Assembly (NCBI RefSeq): GCF_027568575.1
Contig: NZ_JANUVP010000006.1
Direction: 5' to 3' (one strand)
Length of the DNA stretch: 64,000 nt
Source: Caldifermentibacillus hisashii
GTDB taxonomy: Bacteria > Bacillota > Bacilli > Bacillales > Caldibacillaceae
Positions 8,108 through 16,331 of the stretch are shown in pieces. Below the pieces are notes generated by a model that worked only from the letters and a program-made list of their open reading frames with translations, was not told where the DNA came from and ran no database searches. Position 1 is the stretch's first letter. Each line of letters starts with the position of its first letter. The translations under genes were made by a program, and so were the position numbers.

Positions 8108-8953
8108 TTACGGCCAGATGATATCGGCTAACTCAGGAAAGTCGATAAACGGGTTACGGTTGCCTTGGATCTCATAAATAGCAAGATTGCGGTGTTTTTC
8201 GTAAACGGTCACCGGAAAATCCCGATTCCATTTTAACAATACAGGTATATGTATTTTTTTCATAATTGATTTCTTTATAGCATCCGGGTAGCGAACGAAA
8301 AAATAGAGCATTGCCCGGGCAACCGTCCCTTTGCCGTATTCCGGTTCAAAATATTCCCCGGAAGCAACTCCGCAATGATTACGAATTGGTTCTGTTTCTG
8401 ATTCGGGATTATAAAAAGCATGGTCGCCATACGGTAAATTGGAACGTAATGTATTGCAATCCGGCTGACAAACAAATAAATGGTGAAGATCCCCTTTCAT
8501 CGGTTCCGCTGCATTGAACCAACTTTGAGGAACAATATGCTCTGTGTTAAATTTTGACTCATAATCAATTGATTTCACTCTTTTTAACATTTCATGCTTA
8601 TTCAAATATAAATGGTTTAATTCCTGAAATTTTTCATACCGCTCATTGACGGTCATAAAATCATCTAAAAGAAATGTATCCGGATCATTAATTTTTCCTG
8701 AATAAATACTTTTCATTGTCCCATCCGGTTGTAAATCGACCCATGTATATAAATACATATCTTTACTCAAAAAATAAGGAATGATATTTTTATGCGTCTT
8801 TTTTAAATAGGAATGGAGGGAATAAAATACATTTTTTCCTTTCCCATGAAGGTTCAGCTTTCTATAATACTTTTTCATGAACTGAGCATCTTTTTCCTTA
8901 TCATAGTAGATATTCTCGTTTTCTTTTATTCTTTTAAGATTATTTTTTAACAA
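8108..8953 (-). CDS. Endonuclease I family protein without a signal peptide
   Basis: The catalytic beta-beta-alpha-metal region is clear: NTEHIVPQSWF at ~136-146 (catalytic His in EHIVP) and KGDLHHLF at ~154-160, as in bacterial endonuclease I (EndA/Bsn) enzymes that cut DNA or RNA nonspecifically. Family members are usually secreted; here the N-terminus (KRIKENENIYYDKEKD) is highly charged with no hydrophobic stretch. The start is uncertain: the first candidate is TTG at 8953, an in-frame stop lies at 8977-8975, and I see no good ribosome site. The gene may have lost its 5' end, or the protein may be intracellular. Confidence 0.75.
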   Translation of the reverse strand: MLKNNLKRIKENENIYYDKEKDAQFMKKYYRKLNLHGKGKNVFYSLHSYLKKTHKNIIPYFLSKDMYLYTWVDLQPDGTMKSIYSGKINDPDTFLLDDFMTVNERYEKFQELNHLYLNKHEMLKRVKSIDYESKFNTEHIVPQSWFNAAEPMKGDLHHLFVCQPDCNTLRSNLPYGDHAFYNPESETEPIRNHCGVASGEYFEPEYGKGTVARAMLYFFVRYPDAIKKSIMKKIHIPVLLKWNRDFPVTVYEKHRNLAIYEIQGNRNPFIDFPELADIIWP

Positions 8954-9307
8954 GACAATTGCTGCATTTTTTTGCTATGATTCCCGGTTGATCAAACTCG
9001 GTCAAATCAAGTTCTATATCCTCACGATGATTTTCCAAAAAAACCCTTCCCCTCAAAACGATAGATTTCCTGACCGGTACCTAAAAAGGATCCGTAAATT
9101 TTACACAAGATTGGTATAATCCGTATTACGTACAACCCAAAAAACGGTATTTGAATGCAAATTTTCAGAACAAGAACTTTTTATGCGTTTACCTTTATCT
9201 TTATTTTACATAAATAAGTGTTCTTTTCCATTGATTAAGCAATTAACACAATTGCTTTTTTCCGCATACAAATAATAAGGCAGAGTTTGTGTGAAAGGGG
9301 ACAAAGC
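8954..9307. other. Intergenic region between divergent endonuclease and cotO genes
   Basis: No gene is seen. A possible SigK-type promoter for cotO lies at the right end: CATA at 9265-9268 in the context GCATACAAATA, with an AC about 16 bases upstream (9247-9250). The match to CATAnnnTA is one base off in spacing, so it is tentative. Confidence 0.4.
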
Positions 9308-10057
9308 ATGAAACAGAGCGCTAAAGGTAAAAAATGGAAACCAACCATGTTTATTCAACAGCCCGATTATATGATAGGAAATGTAAATGTTCAAAATGAG
9401 TATCGTTTTTTTATCGATTTTTATCATGATCGTGGTGGGGGCGAACATATTATGGATGAAAAAGAAAGAACTCAAGCAGAAGCGACAGATGAGGAAAAAA
9501 AACAGGATGGTCAAATGAGCAATCAAGAAAAAGAAAACAATACAGAAGACTTTATTGAAAAAATAAGTGGCGAGCTAATACTGGAAGAGGCGGTTAATGA
9601 ATTAGACCCAATGAATAATAAAAACATGCCAACTGAAGAAGAACTTGGAACAGACACACCAGATGTCGAGGGTAAATTAAATATAGAAGAAAGTGAAGAT
9701 GATGATAAATTATCAGAAGATGAGGATTTTTCATTAGCAGATCAAGAAGTAGTTGAAACAGATGGGAAGGAAACCGGGGGTACGCATGTAGAAGAATTGA
9801 ATGAGGCTCGAGATGATACAGAAGAAACACTGAATGGGGAAAAATTGGAACGGAGACGAGAGATTAGACAGCTGGTCAGACGGTTGGCATTTTATCCGAA
9901 TGTATTGGAGCGGCCGGTTTGTGAAGCGAAAATTAATGGGGATAAAGTATGGATTCAAATTCTTAGCAAACGGGGAGATCAAGTACGAATCAGGAGAAAC
10001 AGAAAAATTGAGACCATTCATATTGATGAAATTGAAGAGCTTGAGGTTCAAACATAA
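9308..10057 (+). CDS. cotO: Spore coat protein CotO family
   Basis: The N-terminal segment KWKPTMFIQQPDY and the C-terminal ~65 residues (REIRQLVRRLAFYPNVLERPVCEAK and onward) match the conserved ends of CotO, an outer-coat morphogenetic protein in B. subtilis. The middle ~110 residues are very acidic, low-complexity Glu/Asp-rich sequence. ATG 9308 follows AAAGGGGACAAAGC; a TTG at 9287 is frame-open but overlaps that ribosome site. The position between fabI and a CotY/CotZ gene matches B. subtilis yjbX, though here a Fic and an endonuclease gene are inserted. Confidence 0.85.
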   Translation: MKQSAKGKKWKPTMFIQQPDYMIGNVNVQNEYRFFIDFYHDRGGGEHIMDEKERTQAEATDEEKKQDGQMSNQEKENNTEDFIEKISGELILEEAVNELDPMNNKNMPTEEELGTDTPDVEGKLNIEESEDDDKLSEDEDFSLADQEVVETDGKETGGTHVEELNEARDDTEETLNGEKLERRREIRQLVRRLAFYPNVLERPVCEAKINGDKVWIQILSKRGDQVRIRRNRKIETIHIDEIEELEVQT

Positions 10058-10082
10058 AAAGAATAGAAAAGAATACACGCAA

Positions 10083-10135
10083 ATGGAGATGCAACCCAGG
10101 AACTTGATTTAAAGCAGTTGCAACTCCATTTTTTT
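10083..10135 (+). terminator. Rho-independent terminator of cotO
   Basis: ATGGAG-A-TGCAAC (10083-10095) pairs with GTTGCA-A-CTCCAT (10117-10129): 12 pairs with one A-A mismatch, then seven Ts. Confidence 0.85.
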
Positions 10136-10143
10136 ATTTATCC

Positions 10144-10198
10144 GTCATGTACGGTCACTCGAAGCAAAGGTGGGAGATAGGTGCACGTAAACTTCCCA
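10144..10198 (-). repeat. Decayed fragment of the 147-bp repeat
   Basis: On the minus strand the order GTGCACCTATCTCCC ... AGTGACCGTACATGACGG parallels GGGCACTTATCTTCCCC ... AGTGACCGTTTGTGCGGG of the tandem copies at 11452-11745. It lacks the hairpin part. Confidence 0.5.
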
Positions 10199-10200
10199 AT

Positions 10201-10236
10201 AAAAATAGTAGTACAGACTCATAAGTCTATACTACA
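10201..10236 (-). terminator. Terminator of the CotY/CotZ gene
   Basis: On the minus strand GTAGTATAGACT, loop TATG, AGTCTGTACTAC form a 12-position stem with one mismatch, followed by TATTTTT. It lies 13 bases after the stop codon. Confidence 0.8.
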
Positions 10237-10248
10237 TCTAAAAAATTC

Positions 10249-10773
10249 TTAACCTGTAAAAGGTCCTGGTGTTACTGCCGGATGACAATTAACGCCACAG
10301 AAGCAGTTCAAGTCAACTGTAATGCATATACCGGTGTTTACATATCTGCCAAATGCACCTTGGTCTAAGAAAAAGAATAGTAAGTTAGCTAACCCAACTT
10401 GTGTTTTCTCATCGTTTGTCGTTTGTGCTACAGGAACGGCTTGTAGAAGTTCTAATGTTGCACAACAAGTTTCGGGATCGACATCTACAACACGGAAAGC
10501 GATTGATTCATATACATTTACATCAGGACCGGTACCGGTTCTTCTGATTCCCCTTCCGACAAAGTATTCACATGTACCTTTACAAATCAAAGAGACCGGG
10601 ATGGTTGTATAGGGACTGGTTGCATTTAATCCGCCGCATAGTTCCTGAAGAGAGGTAGAACATCCACTGGTGCAATGACTATTGGCAGGGTCCACTTTTT
10701 CTTGGGCTTCTAAAATGTCAAGTAATATATCACAAACACAGTTATGGTCGAATGTATCTGGTTTAATGCCCAT
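10249..10773 (-). CDS. Spore coat protein, CotY/CotZ (ExsY) family
   Basis: Cysteine-rich 174-residue protein with the family landmarks: NCVCDILLDILEAQEKV, HCTSGCSTSLQELCGG, IPVSLICKGTCEYFVGRG, ESIAFRVVDVDPETCCATLELLQ and a C-terminal CFCGVNCHPA. Such proteins self-assemble through disulfides into the coat crust or exosporium basal layer. It is slightly longer than B. subtilis CotZ or CotY, and only one such gene is present here, so I do not choose between the two names. The ATG follows GGAGGAAAGATA. It is divergent from yjcA and has its own terminator. Confidence 0.9.
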   Translation of the reverse strand: MGIKPDTFDHNCVCDILLDILEAQEKVDPANSHCTSGCSTSLQELCGGLNATSPYTTIPVSLICKGTCEYFVGRGIRRTGTGPDVNVYESIAFRVVDVDPETCCATLELLQAVPVAQTTNDEKTQVGLANLLFFFLDQGAFGRYVNTGICITVDLNCFCGVNCHPAVTPGPFTG

Positions 10774-10916
10774 TATCTTTCCTCCTTATCAGTATTTCAT
10801 ATTCACTTACAGACTATGTGAGAAGGCTAATAACGGTATCGGTAAAACGCCTATTTTTAGTTTTTTTAATTATAAAGATGAGATTTCTTTTATATATTGA
10901 AGGAGGAGGGATTTTT

Positions 10917-11276
10917 ATGTTTAGTATTGATGGGTGGTCATTTTTTTTAATTGGATTAGCAACTTTCCGATTAACCCGTTTGATTGTCTTTGATAAAATA
11001 ACCGAAATGATACGGATGCCTTTTTTTGATGAGGTGGAAGAAGTGAATCCTGCTGGTGACAAAGAAGTGTATTTAGTACCGAAACAAGGAAAGTTCAAAA
11101 GATGGATTGGGGAATTATTAAGTTGCTATTGGTGTACCGGGATATGGGTAAGTCTTTTTTTAGTTTTCCTGTATTCTTTTTATCCCATTATTGCGGAACC
11201 GTTCATTGTTATTTTAGCTGTAGCTGCAATTGGGGCAATAATTGAGACAATAATAAGCGCTTTTCTGGGCAAATAG
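10917..11276 (+). CDS. yjcA: YjcA family sporulation protein (DUF1360)
   Basis: A 119-residue membrane protein with an N-terminal hydrophobic segment (FFLIGLATFRLTRLIVFD), a cytosolic loop and the conserved LLSCYWCTGIWVSLF, followed by a second and third hydrophobic stretch. This matches the YjcA/DUF1360 family, made in the mother cell in B. subtilis. ATG 10917 is preceded by AAGGAGGAGGG; longer frame-open extension upstream lacks a ribosome site. Its role in the spore is not known. Confidence 0.87.
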   Translation: MFSIDGWSFFLIGLATFRLTRLIVFDKITEMIRMPFFDEVEEVNPAGDKEVYLVPKQGKFKRWIGELLSCYWCTGIWVSLFLVFLYSFYPIIAEPFIVILAVAAIGAIIETIISAFLGK

Positions 11277-11338
11277 AATGAACAAAGTTTTTAAAAATTT
11301 CGTAGACTAATATAAAAAGTTAGAAAAGGGGTTAGGAC

Positions 11339-11452
11339 ATGAGAAGTAGAACAATGAAAAAATCGATGGAATTAAAACAACCGAAAACAACAATGAAGAA
11401 GAAAAAAGATTGTGGTTGTGGAAAAAGAAGAAAACGGGAAACCGACCAATAA
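11339..11452 (+). CDS. Small basic protein with a CGCG motif (37 aa)
   Basis: An open frame of 37 codons with AAAAGGGG ideally placed before the ATG. The product is strongly basic with KKKKDCGCGKRRKRE near the C-terminus. I do not recognise the family. Its location between yjcA and a spore-surface glycan cluster suggests a sporulation-time small protein. The stop overlaps the first base of the adjacent repeat. Confidence 0.5.
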   Translation: MRSRTMKKSMELKQPKTTMKKKKDCGCGKRRKRETDQ

Positions 11453-11762
11453 TAAAGTGAAACTTCCATCAGTGGGGTTATTTACCTCACTGATAGTTAG
11501 TTGAACCAATCGGGCACTTACGGGCACTTATCTTCCCCTTTTACATTTCTGATTTCCCTTAAGCCACGGGAGGAAGATTTAGTGACCGTTTGTGCGGGAT
11601 AAAGTGAAACTTCTATCAGTGGGGTTATTTACCCCACTGATGGTTAGTTGAACCAATCGGGCACTTACGGGCACTTATCTTCCCCTTTTACATTTCTGAT
11701 TTCCCTTAAGCCACAGGAGAAAGATTTAGTGACCGTTTGTGCGGGATAAAGTGAAACTTCCA
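11452..11762 (+). repeat. Tandem 147-bp structured repeat (two full copies plus a start)
   Basis: Copy 1 is 11452-11598, copy 2 is 11599-11745, and a third begins at 11746 but diverges after ~17 bases. Each starts ATAAAGTGAAACTTC, carries a hairpin (CATCAGTGGGG with CCCCACTGATG in copy 2), then AGTTGAACCAATCGGGCACT, and ends AGTGACCGTTTGTGCGGG. The two copies differ at only a few positions. The rest of the gap to 11946 holds no gene I can support. Confidence 0.9.
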
Positions 11763-11946
11763 CAGAGGAAGGAGGTGGGATAAAGGAATCAAGGGTGTCT
11801 TTGGAATAAAGATTGCCCTTTCTTTATGTTTTTTAACTACTCTCAATTTGTGCACATACACATTTTCATTGGTTTCCCAAGCAAAAAGGGAGGACGATTC
11901 ATATAAAAGTATTGAAAAGAACAACAAATGAAAGGAGCAAAAAAAG

Positions 11947-12177
11947 ATGCCTTTGCAATTACTATTGTTGCAAATCCAAGCAGCAGGGGTCACGATCAAT
12001 GAAGTTTTTACATTACCAACCAACGTGCCGGGGGAACCTGATTTAACAGGGGTTCGTGTTTTAGAGGTCACCGGAGAAACTGTCACATTTGTAAGAGTCG
12101 ATTCGCTGGGTGGAAATCGAATTATTGTTCCACTTGATAAAATTGTTGCGATCGATTACCCGCCTTTTGTTCAATAA
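11947..12177 (+). CDS. Hypothetical protein, 76 aa, beta-rich
   Basis: AAAGGAGCAAAAAAAG precedes the ATG well. The hydrophobic start (PLQLLLLQIQAAGV) is short and is followed by strand-like sequence GVRVLEVTGETVTFVRVD and NRIIVPLDKIVAIDYP, reminiscent of small SH3-like spore proteins (DUF2642-type), but the match is not secure. A terminator follows immediately. The setting between coat genes and the spore-glycan cluster suggests a spore surface role; function unknown. Confidence 0.65.
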   Translation: MPLQLLLLQIQAAGVTINEVFTLPTNVPGEPDLTGVRVLEVTGETVTFVRVDSLGGNRIIVPLDKIVAIDYPPFVQ

Positions 12178-12201
12178 AATACGAAAAAATAGAAAATAGG
12201 T

Positions 12202-12242
12202 AAAGAGACTGTGCTTCCAATTTAATCGGAAGCTCTTTTCTT
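12202..12242 (+). terminator. Terminator after the 76-aa gene
   Basis: AAAGAG and GCTTCC (12202-12218) pair with GGAAGC and CTCTTT (12228-12238) with an internal bulge, followed by a T-rich tract. Confidence 0.7.
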
Positions 12243-12267
12243 TAGGGAAAACGAAAAGAGGGATTCG

Positions 12268-13203
12268 ATGAGTAAAGATGATCGAAAGATATTATTTGTC
12301 ACGCGTGACCTTTCTAACCGAATTGAAAAAAGTAGCTACTATTTACTTAAGGAATTAAGAAAAAAAGCAAATGTCATCACAAGTGATCTGGATGGTAACA
12401 TTCACGACATTTTAAAAAACATCAACATACGGCCTGATTTTATATTACTTAATGATAGGAAACCGGATTATTGTCCCCATATAGGCGGATTTACCGATTT
12501 GGATATCCCGGTCGGAGCGATTGTTCATGAACTAAAATATAAACCGTATCAAAGAAGACGATTTTATCAGCGAGAAAACATTCAATATCTCTTTACTCAT
12601 TATCGAGATGCATTTTTATCCCTTTTTCCGGAATTACATGATCGAATGATTTGGTTTCCCCATCATGTTCCAATTGATATTTTTAATGATTACCAAATCC
12701 CTCGGGACATTGATGTGTTAATGATGGGTGCGATTTATCCGCATTTATATCCCGTGCGAGCAAAGTTTTATGAAATATTGAAAAACGAGCCGAATTTTGT
12801 TTACCATCCCCACCCGGGTTATCAGGAAATCCACAATTGGAAAAATATCTATGCAGGTAAAACATACGCAAGAGAAATAAACCGGGCAAAAATTTTTATT
12901 ACTTGTGACTCAATCGAGCATTATCCTGTCATGAAATATTTTGAGGTATTGGCTTGCAATACATTGTTACTCGCCACACCTTCTCAAGAATTGTCCGACC
13001 TTGGTTTTATTGATGGAAAGACGTTTGTGGCCGTGAATGAACATAATGTAAAAGACAAGATTACCTATTATTTACAAAATGAAAATGAGCGAAAAAATAT
13101 TGCCGGGCAAGGTTTTCAAATGGTTCGACGTGCCCATTCAACAGAAAAACGAACAAATGAGTTAATATCACATATTAATAAAATCATAGATAAAAAAGCA
13201 TGA
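12268..13203 (+). CDS. CgeB-like glycosyltransferase
   Basis: A 311-residue soluble protein of the CgeB/glycosyltransferase family 1-like group: a first Rossmann half (KILFVTRDLSNRIEKSSYYLL, DFILLNDRKPDY) and a second half with VLMMGAIYPHLYPVRAKFYEIL and a donor-site segment EHYPVMKYFEVLACNTLLLAT. CgeB proteins act on the spore surface in B. subtilis. It lies 206 bases upstream of the five-gene sugar nucleotide cluster and probably attaches or extends the sugar made there. The acceptor is not known. ATG follows AAAAGAGGGATTCG. Confidence 0.8.
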   Translation: MSKDDRKILFVTRDLSNRIEKSSYYLLKELRKKANVITSDLDGNIHDILKNINIRPDFILLNDRKPDYCPHIGGFTDLDIPVGAIVHELKYKPYQRRRFYQRENIQYLFTHYRDAFLSLFPELHDRMIWFPHHVPIDIFNDYQIPRDIDVLMMGAIYPHLYPVRAKFYEILKNEPNFVYHPHPGYQEIHNWKNIYAGKTYAREINRAKIFITCDSIEHYPVMKYFEVLACNTLLLATPSQELSDLGFIDGKTFVAVNEHNVKDKITYYLQNENERKNIAGQGFQMVRRAHSTEKRTNELISHINKIIDKKA

Positions 13204-13409
13204 AAGATATCTTATTAGGTTAACACCCGAAAAGTGCATTTTTTCTAAAAATTACAATCGATTTATGTTATCCAAAATCAAATCTTGTGTGGAATTCTTA
13301 GATTTATGGGCTAATTACATGATTATTTAAAAATAGAGAAGTAACCAGTCCGTTATAAAAGAAAAAGAATAGTATAGTTGTAAAGCACAAAAAATCAGGA
13401 AGTGTTCAG

Positions 13410-14501
13410 ATGAAGGTAATAACGATTTTAGGAACAAGACCGGAGATTATCCGCCTTAGTTTAATCATAAAAAAATTAGATGAATTCTGTGATAAACATA
13501 TACTCGTCCATACCGGCCAAAATTTCACGAAAAATTTAAGCGACATCTTTTTTGAAGAACTGGAAATTCGCAAGCCTGATTATCATCTGTTTAATCATAA
13601 AAACACTTTGGGAAATCAATTAGCGACGATGTTCAAGGAATTAGAACAAATTATTCAGGATGAAAAGCCGGATCAAGCACTTGTGCTGGGCGATACAAAC
13701 AGTGCTTTAAGTGCTGTTTTATTGGAAAGAATGGGCGTTCCGGTTGTGCATATGGAGGCCGGCAACCGTTGTTATGATTTGGCAGTACCGGAAGAGAAGA
13801 ATCGCCGCGTCATTGATGCAATTGCAACATTCAATTTACCGTATACGCCAAATTCTAGAGAAAATCTGTTACGGGAAGGAATTCCTAATAACCGGATTAT
13901 GATGAGCGGTAACCCGATTTATGAAGTGTTGGTTCATTATCAATCGAAAATCAATGAAAGTCATATAAGAACAAAATTACATTTGCAAGAAAAAGATTAT
14001 TTTCTTGTCACTTGTCACCGGGCTGAAAATGTCGATAACGCCACAAATTTAACAGAAATTTTAAACGGTATAAATGCAGTGGCGGAACATTTTGATAAGC
14101 GGGTAATTTGCAGCATCCATCCCCGAACAAAATCAAAACTAAACAATCTTCAAAATAATAAACGTCATCCATTAGTTGAGTTTCATGAGCCATTCGGATT
14201 TTTCGATTTTATCCAACTTCAAAAACATGCCTTATGTGTCATGACCGATAGTGGAACGGTTCAAGAGGAAAGTTGTATTTTTCATGTACCTGCAGTAACG
14301 ATTCGGAACAGTACAGAACGACCTGAAACGGTAGCGTGTGGAAGTAATATTGTTTCCGGAGTCGATGCCAAATCTATTCTTCGGGCAGTAAAAGTCATGG
14401 TAGCTAGGCAATCTGAATGGGTTTTACCGATAGGCTATGATGATAAATATGTGTCCGATAAAGTAGTTAAATTTATTTTGGGAGGTAAAGGAGTTGTTTG
14501 A
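13410..14501 (+). CDS. UDP-N-acetylglucosamine 2-epimerase, CapG/WbjD type
   Basis: Non-hydrolysing UDP-HexNAc 2-epimerase: ILGTRPEIIRL, LGDTNSALSA, HMEAGNRCYD, PEEKNRRVID and CHRAENVDN are all present. The HMEAGNRC variant, rather than the HVEAGLRS of WecB/MnaA, is what I associate with the CapG/WbjD/WbvD branch that inverts C2 of a 6-deoxy-L-sugar. 363 aa is full length. The last 8 bases overlap the next gene, indicating translational coupling. It would act last in the UDP-L-sugar pathway encoded by the next two genes. Confidence 0.87.
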   Translation: MKVITILGTRPEIIRLSLIIKKLDEFCDKHILVHTGQNFTKNLSDIFFEELEIRKPDYHLFNHKNTLGNQLATMFKELEQIIQDEKPDQALVLGDTNSALSAVLLERMGVPVVHMEAGNRCYDLAVPEEKNRRVIDAIATFNLPYTPNSRENLLREGIPNNRIMMSGNPIYEVLVHYQSKINESHIRTKLHLQEKDYFLVTCHRAENVDNATNLTEILNGINAVAEHFDKRVICSIHPRTKSKLNNLQNNKRHPLVEFHEPFGFFDFIQLQKHALCVMTDSGTVQEESCIFHVPAVTIRNSTERPETVACGSNIVSGVDAKSILRAVKVMVARQSEWVLPIGYDDKYVSDKVVKFILGGKGVV

Positions 14502-15480
14502 AGAACAAACCATCTTGATTACCGGAGCAACCGGTTCTTGGGGGCATGAACTGGTAAAACAATTATTGGAAAAAAGGCCTCGTGAAATTCGTATTTTCTC
14601 GAGAAATGAAGCGAGTCAAGTGGCTATGCAAAGGAAATTTCAAGACAATAGATTAAATTTCATTATTGGTGATATTCGTGATAAAGAAAGTTTAGTAAAC
14701 GCAACACAAAATGTGGATTTACTTTATCATCTAGCCGCTTTAAAACATGTACCCGTTTGCGAAGATCAACCAATTGAAGCATTAAAAACAAATGTCATTG
14801 GAACGCAGAATGTAATTGAAGCGTCCATCCTAAACAAGGTAAAAAAGGTCATATATATTTCAACGGATAAAGCAGCCAATCCCGCAAACTTCTACGGTTT
14901 AACAAAGGCAATTGGTGAACAACTGATCACTCACGCCAACTCGCTAACAGACGATACAAAATTTGTCACAATTCGCGGCGGAAATGTCCTCGGAACAAGC
15001 GGCAGTGTGATTCATGTTTTTAAAGAACAAATTGAAACGACCGGAAAAGTCAGTATTACGGATAAACGGATGACCCGGTTTTTCTTAACCATTGAAGAGG
15101 CTATTCATCTTGTATTCACGGCGACGGAATCAAGTGAGGGCGGCGAAATATTTGTGATGAAAATGCCGTCTTGCCGAATTCTCGATCTCGCCGAGGTATT
15201 AATTGAGCAATCCGGGAAAAAGGATGTCGAAATAATTGAATTAGGGATTCGTCCCGGTGAAAAAGTCAATGAAGTATTATTTTCAGAATATGAAAGTCAA
15301 AACACAGTACTCTTTGACGAACATTACTTTGTGATTTTACCTACAAAAGATTTTCCGAGATTAATAGAAAAATATCAAAACTGCCAACTTGTCGAAAGGA
15401 AGAGCTACAGTTCAAAAGATGATTTAATGAAAAAAGAGGAGATTAGAACGTTACTGCAAAGAGGAGGGTTCTTAAGTTGA
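14494..15480 (+). CDS. UDP-GlcNAc 4,6-dehydratase/5-epimerase, CapE/WbjB type
   Basis: Extended SDR of the inverting FlaA1/CapE group: LITGATGSWGHEL for NAD, LAALKHVPVCEDQPIEALKTN, then STDKAANPANFYGLTKAIGE carrying the Asp-Lys pair and the Tyr-x3-Lys motif. Expected product is a UDP-2-acetamido-4-keto-6-deoxy-L-hexose. The start is TTG at 14494, with GGAGG nine bases before it; it overlaps the epimerase stop. The 328-residue length lacks the membrane segments of long PglF-type enzymes, so it is cytosolic. Confidence 0.88.
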   Translation: MFEEQTILITGATGSWGHELVKQLLEKRPREIRIFSRNEASQVAMQRKFQDNRLNFIIGDIRDKESLVNATQNVDLLYHLAALKHVPVCEDQPIEALKTNVIGTQNVIEASILNKVKKVIYISTDKAANPANFYGLTKAIGEQLITHANSLTDDTKFVTIRGGNVLGTSGSVIHVFKEQIETTGKVSITDKRMTRFFLTIEEAIHLVFTATESSEGGEIFVMKMPSCRILDLAEVLIEQSGKKDVEIIELGIRPGEKVNEVLFSEYESQNTVLFDEHYFVILPTKDFPRLIEKYQNCQLVERKSYSSKDDLMKKEEIRTLLQRGGFLS

Positions 15481-16331
15481 AAATTCTCGTATTGGGCGGT
15501 GCTGGAATGGCCGGTCATATGATTGTCCAATATTTCCAGACGAAGACCGACTTTGAAGTGAGATATACAACGAGGACCCGGAAAAACGGAATTTACTTCG
15601 ATGCGACAGATCCGACAGCAATCGAAGAAATTATCCGCCAATACAAGCCGGATGTGATCATTAATGTCATCGGTCTTTTGAATGAACAAGCGGCAAAAAA
15701 TCAAATGGATGCGATTCTAGTAAATAGTTACCTTCCCCATTTTTTGCAAAAAGTCCTTGATAAATATGGCGGGAAGTTAATTCATATAAGTACCGATTGT
15801 GTTTTTTCGGGGGTCGTTGATAAAAATTCCAATTTTCGAATAAATGGAAGTGGAAGATATACGGAAAACGATAAACCGGACGGAACATCGGTTTATGCGA
15901 TGACAAAAGCCTTGGGGGAGATCCGTTCAAATCACCACGTCACGCTTCGTACATCGATCATTGGCCCGGAGTTAAAGGATGGAATCGGCTTATTCCATTG
16001 GTTTATGAAACAAAAGGGTCGGATAAATGGCTACCGAAAAGTATTTTGGAACGGCATTACCACATTACAATTAGCCAAGGTAATTGAAACAGTTATTGAA
16101 AAAGATGGAGCTGGGCTTTTTCATATAACGGCTCCTGAAATCATTTCGAAATACGATTTATTAAAACAGATCCAACAAATTTTTTTAAAAAAAGATGTTA
16201 CCATTCATCCTTATGACGAAATCGTGTTGGATCGTACGCTAAAAAATACGAGAACAGACATCGTTTTTCGGGTTCCGTCTTATGAAAAAATGTTGACGGA
16301 ATTGTATGAATGGATGGTACGAAATGGTTAA
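15477..16331 (+). CDS. RmlD-like sugar nucleotide 4-reductase
   Basis: SDR of the dTDP-4-dehydrorhamnose reductase family: LVLGGAGMAGHMIVQ, ISTDCVFSG and SVYAMTKALGE (Tyr-x3-Lys). It has 284 residues and no C-terminal cupin domain, unlike CapF/WbjC of the L-FucNAc pathway. Next to a CapE-type dehydratase and a CapG-type epimerase it fits a WbvR-like reductase that gives UDP-L-RhaNAc, which the epimerase would turn into UDP-L-QuiNAc. TTG at 15477 overlaps the previous stop by four bases and has GAGGAGGG upstream. Confidence 0.83.
   Translation: MKILVLGGAGMAGHMIVQYFQTKTDFEVRYTTRTRKNGIYFDATDPTAIEEIIRQYKPDVIINVIGLLNEQAAKNQMDAILVNSYLPHFLQKVLDKYGGKLIHISTDCVFSGVVDKNSNFRINGSGRYTENDKPDGTSVYAMTKALGEIRSNHHVTLRTSIIGPELKDGIGLFHWFMKQKGRINGYRKVFWNGITTLQLAKVIETVIEKDGAGLFHITAPEIISKYDLLKQIQQIFLKKDVTIHPYDEIVLDRTLKNTRTDIVFRVPSYEKMLTELYEWMVRNG

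Noticed and set aside
9834..10112. Open frame of 92 codons overlapping the 3' end of cotO
   Set aside because: Out-of-frame shadow of cotO that runs into its terminator.
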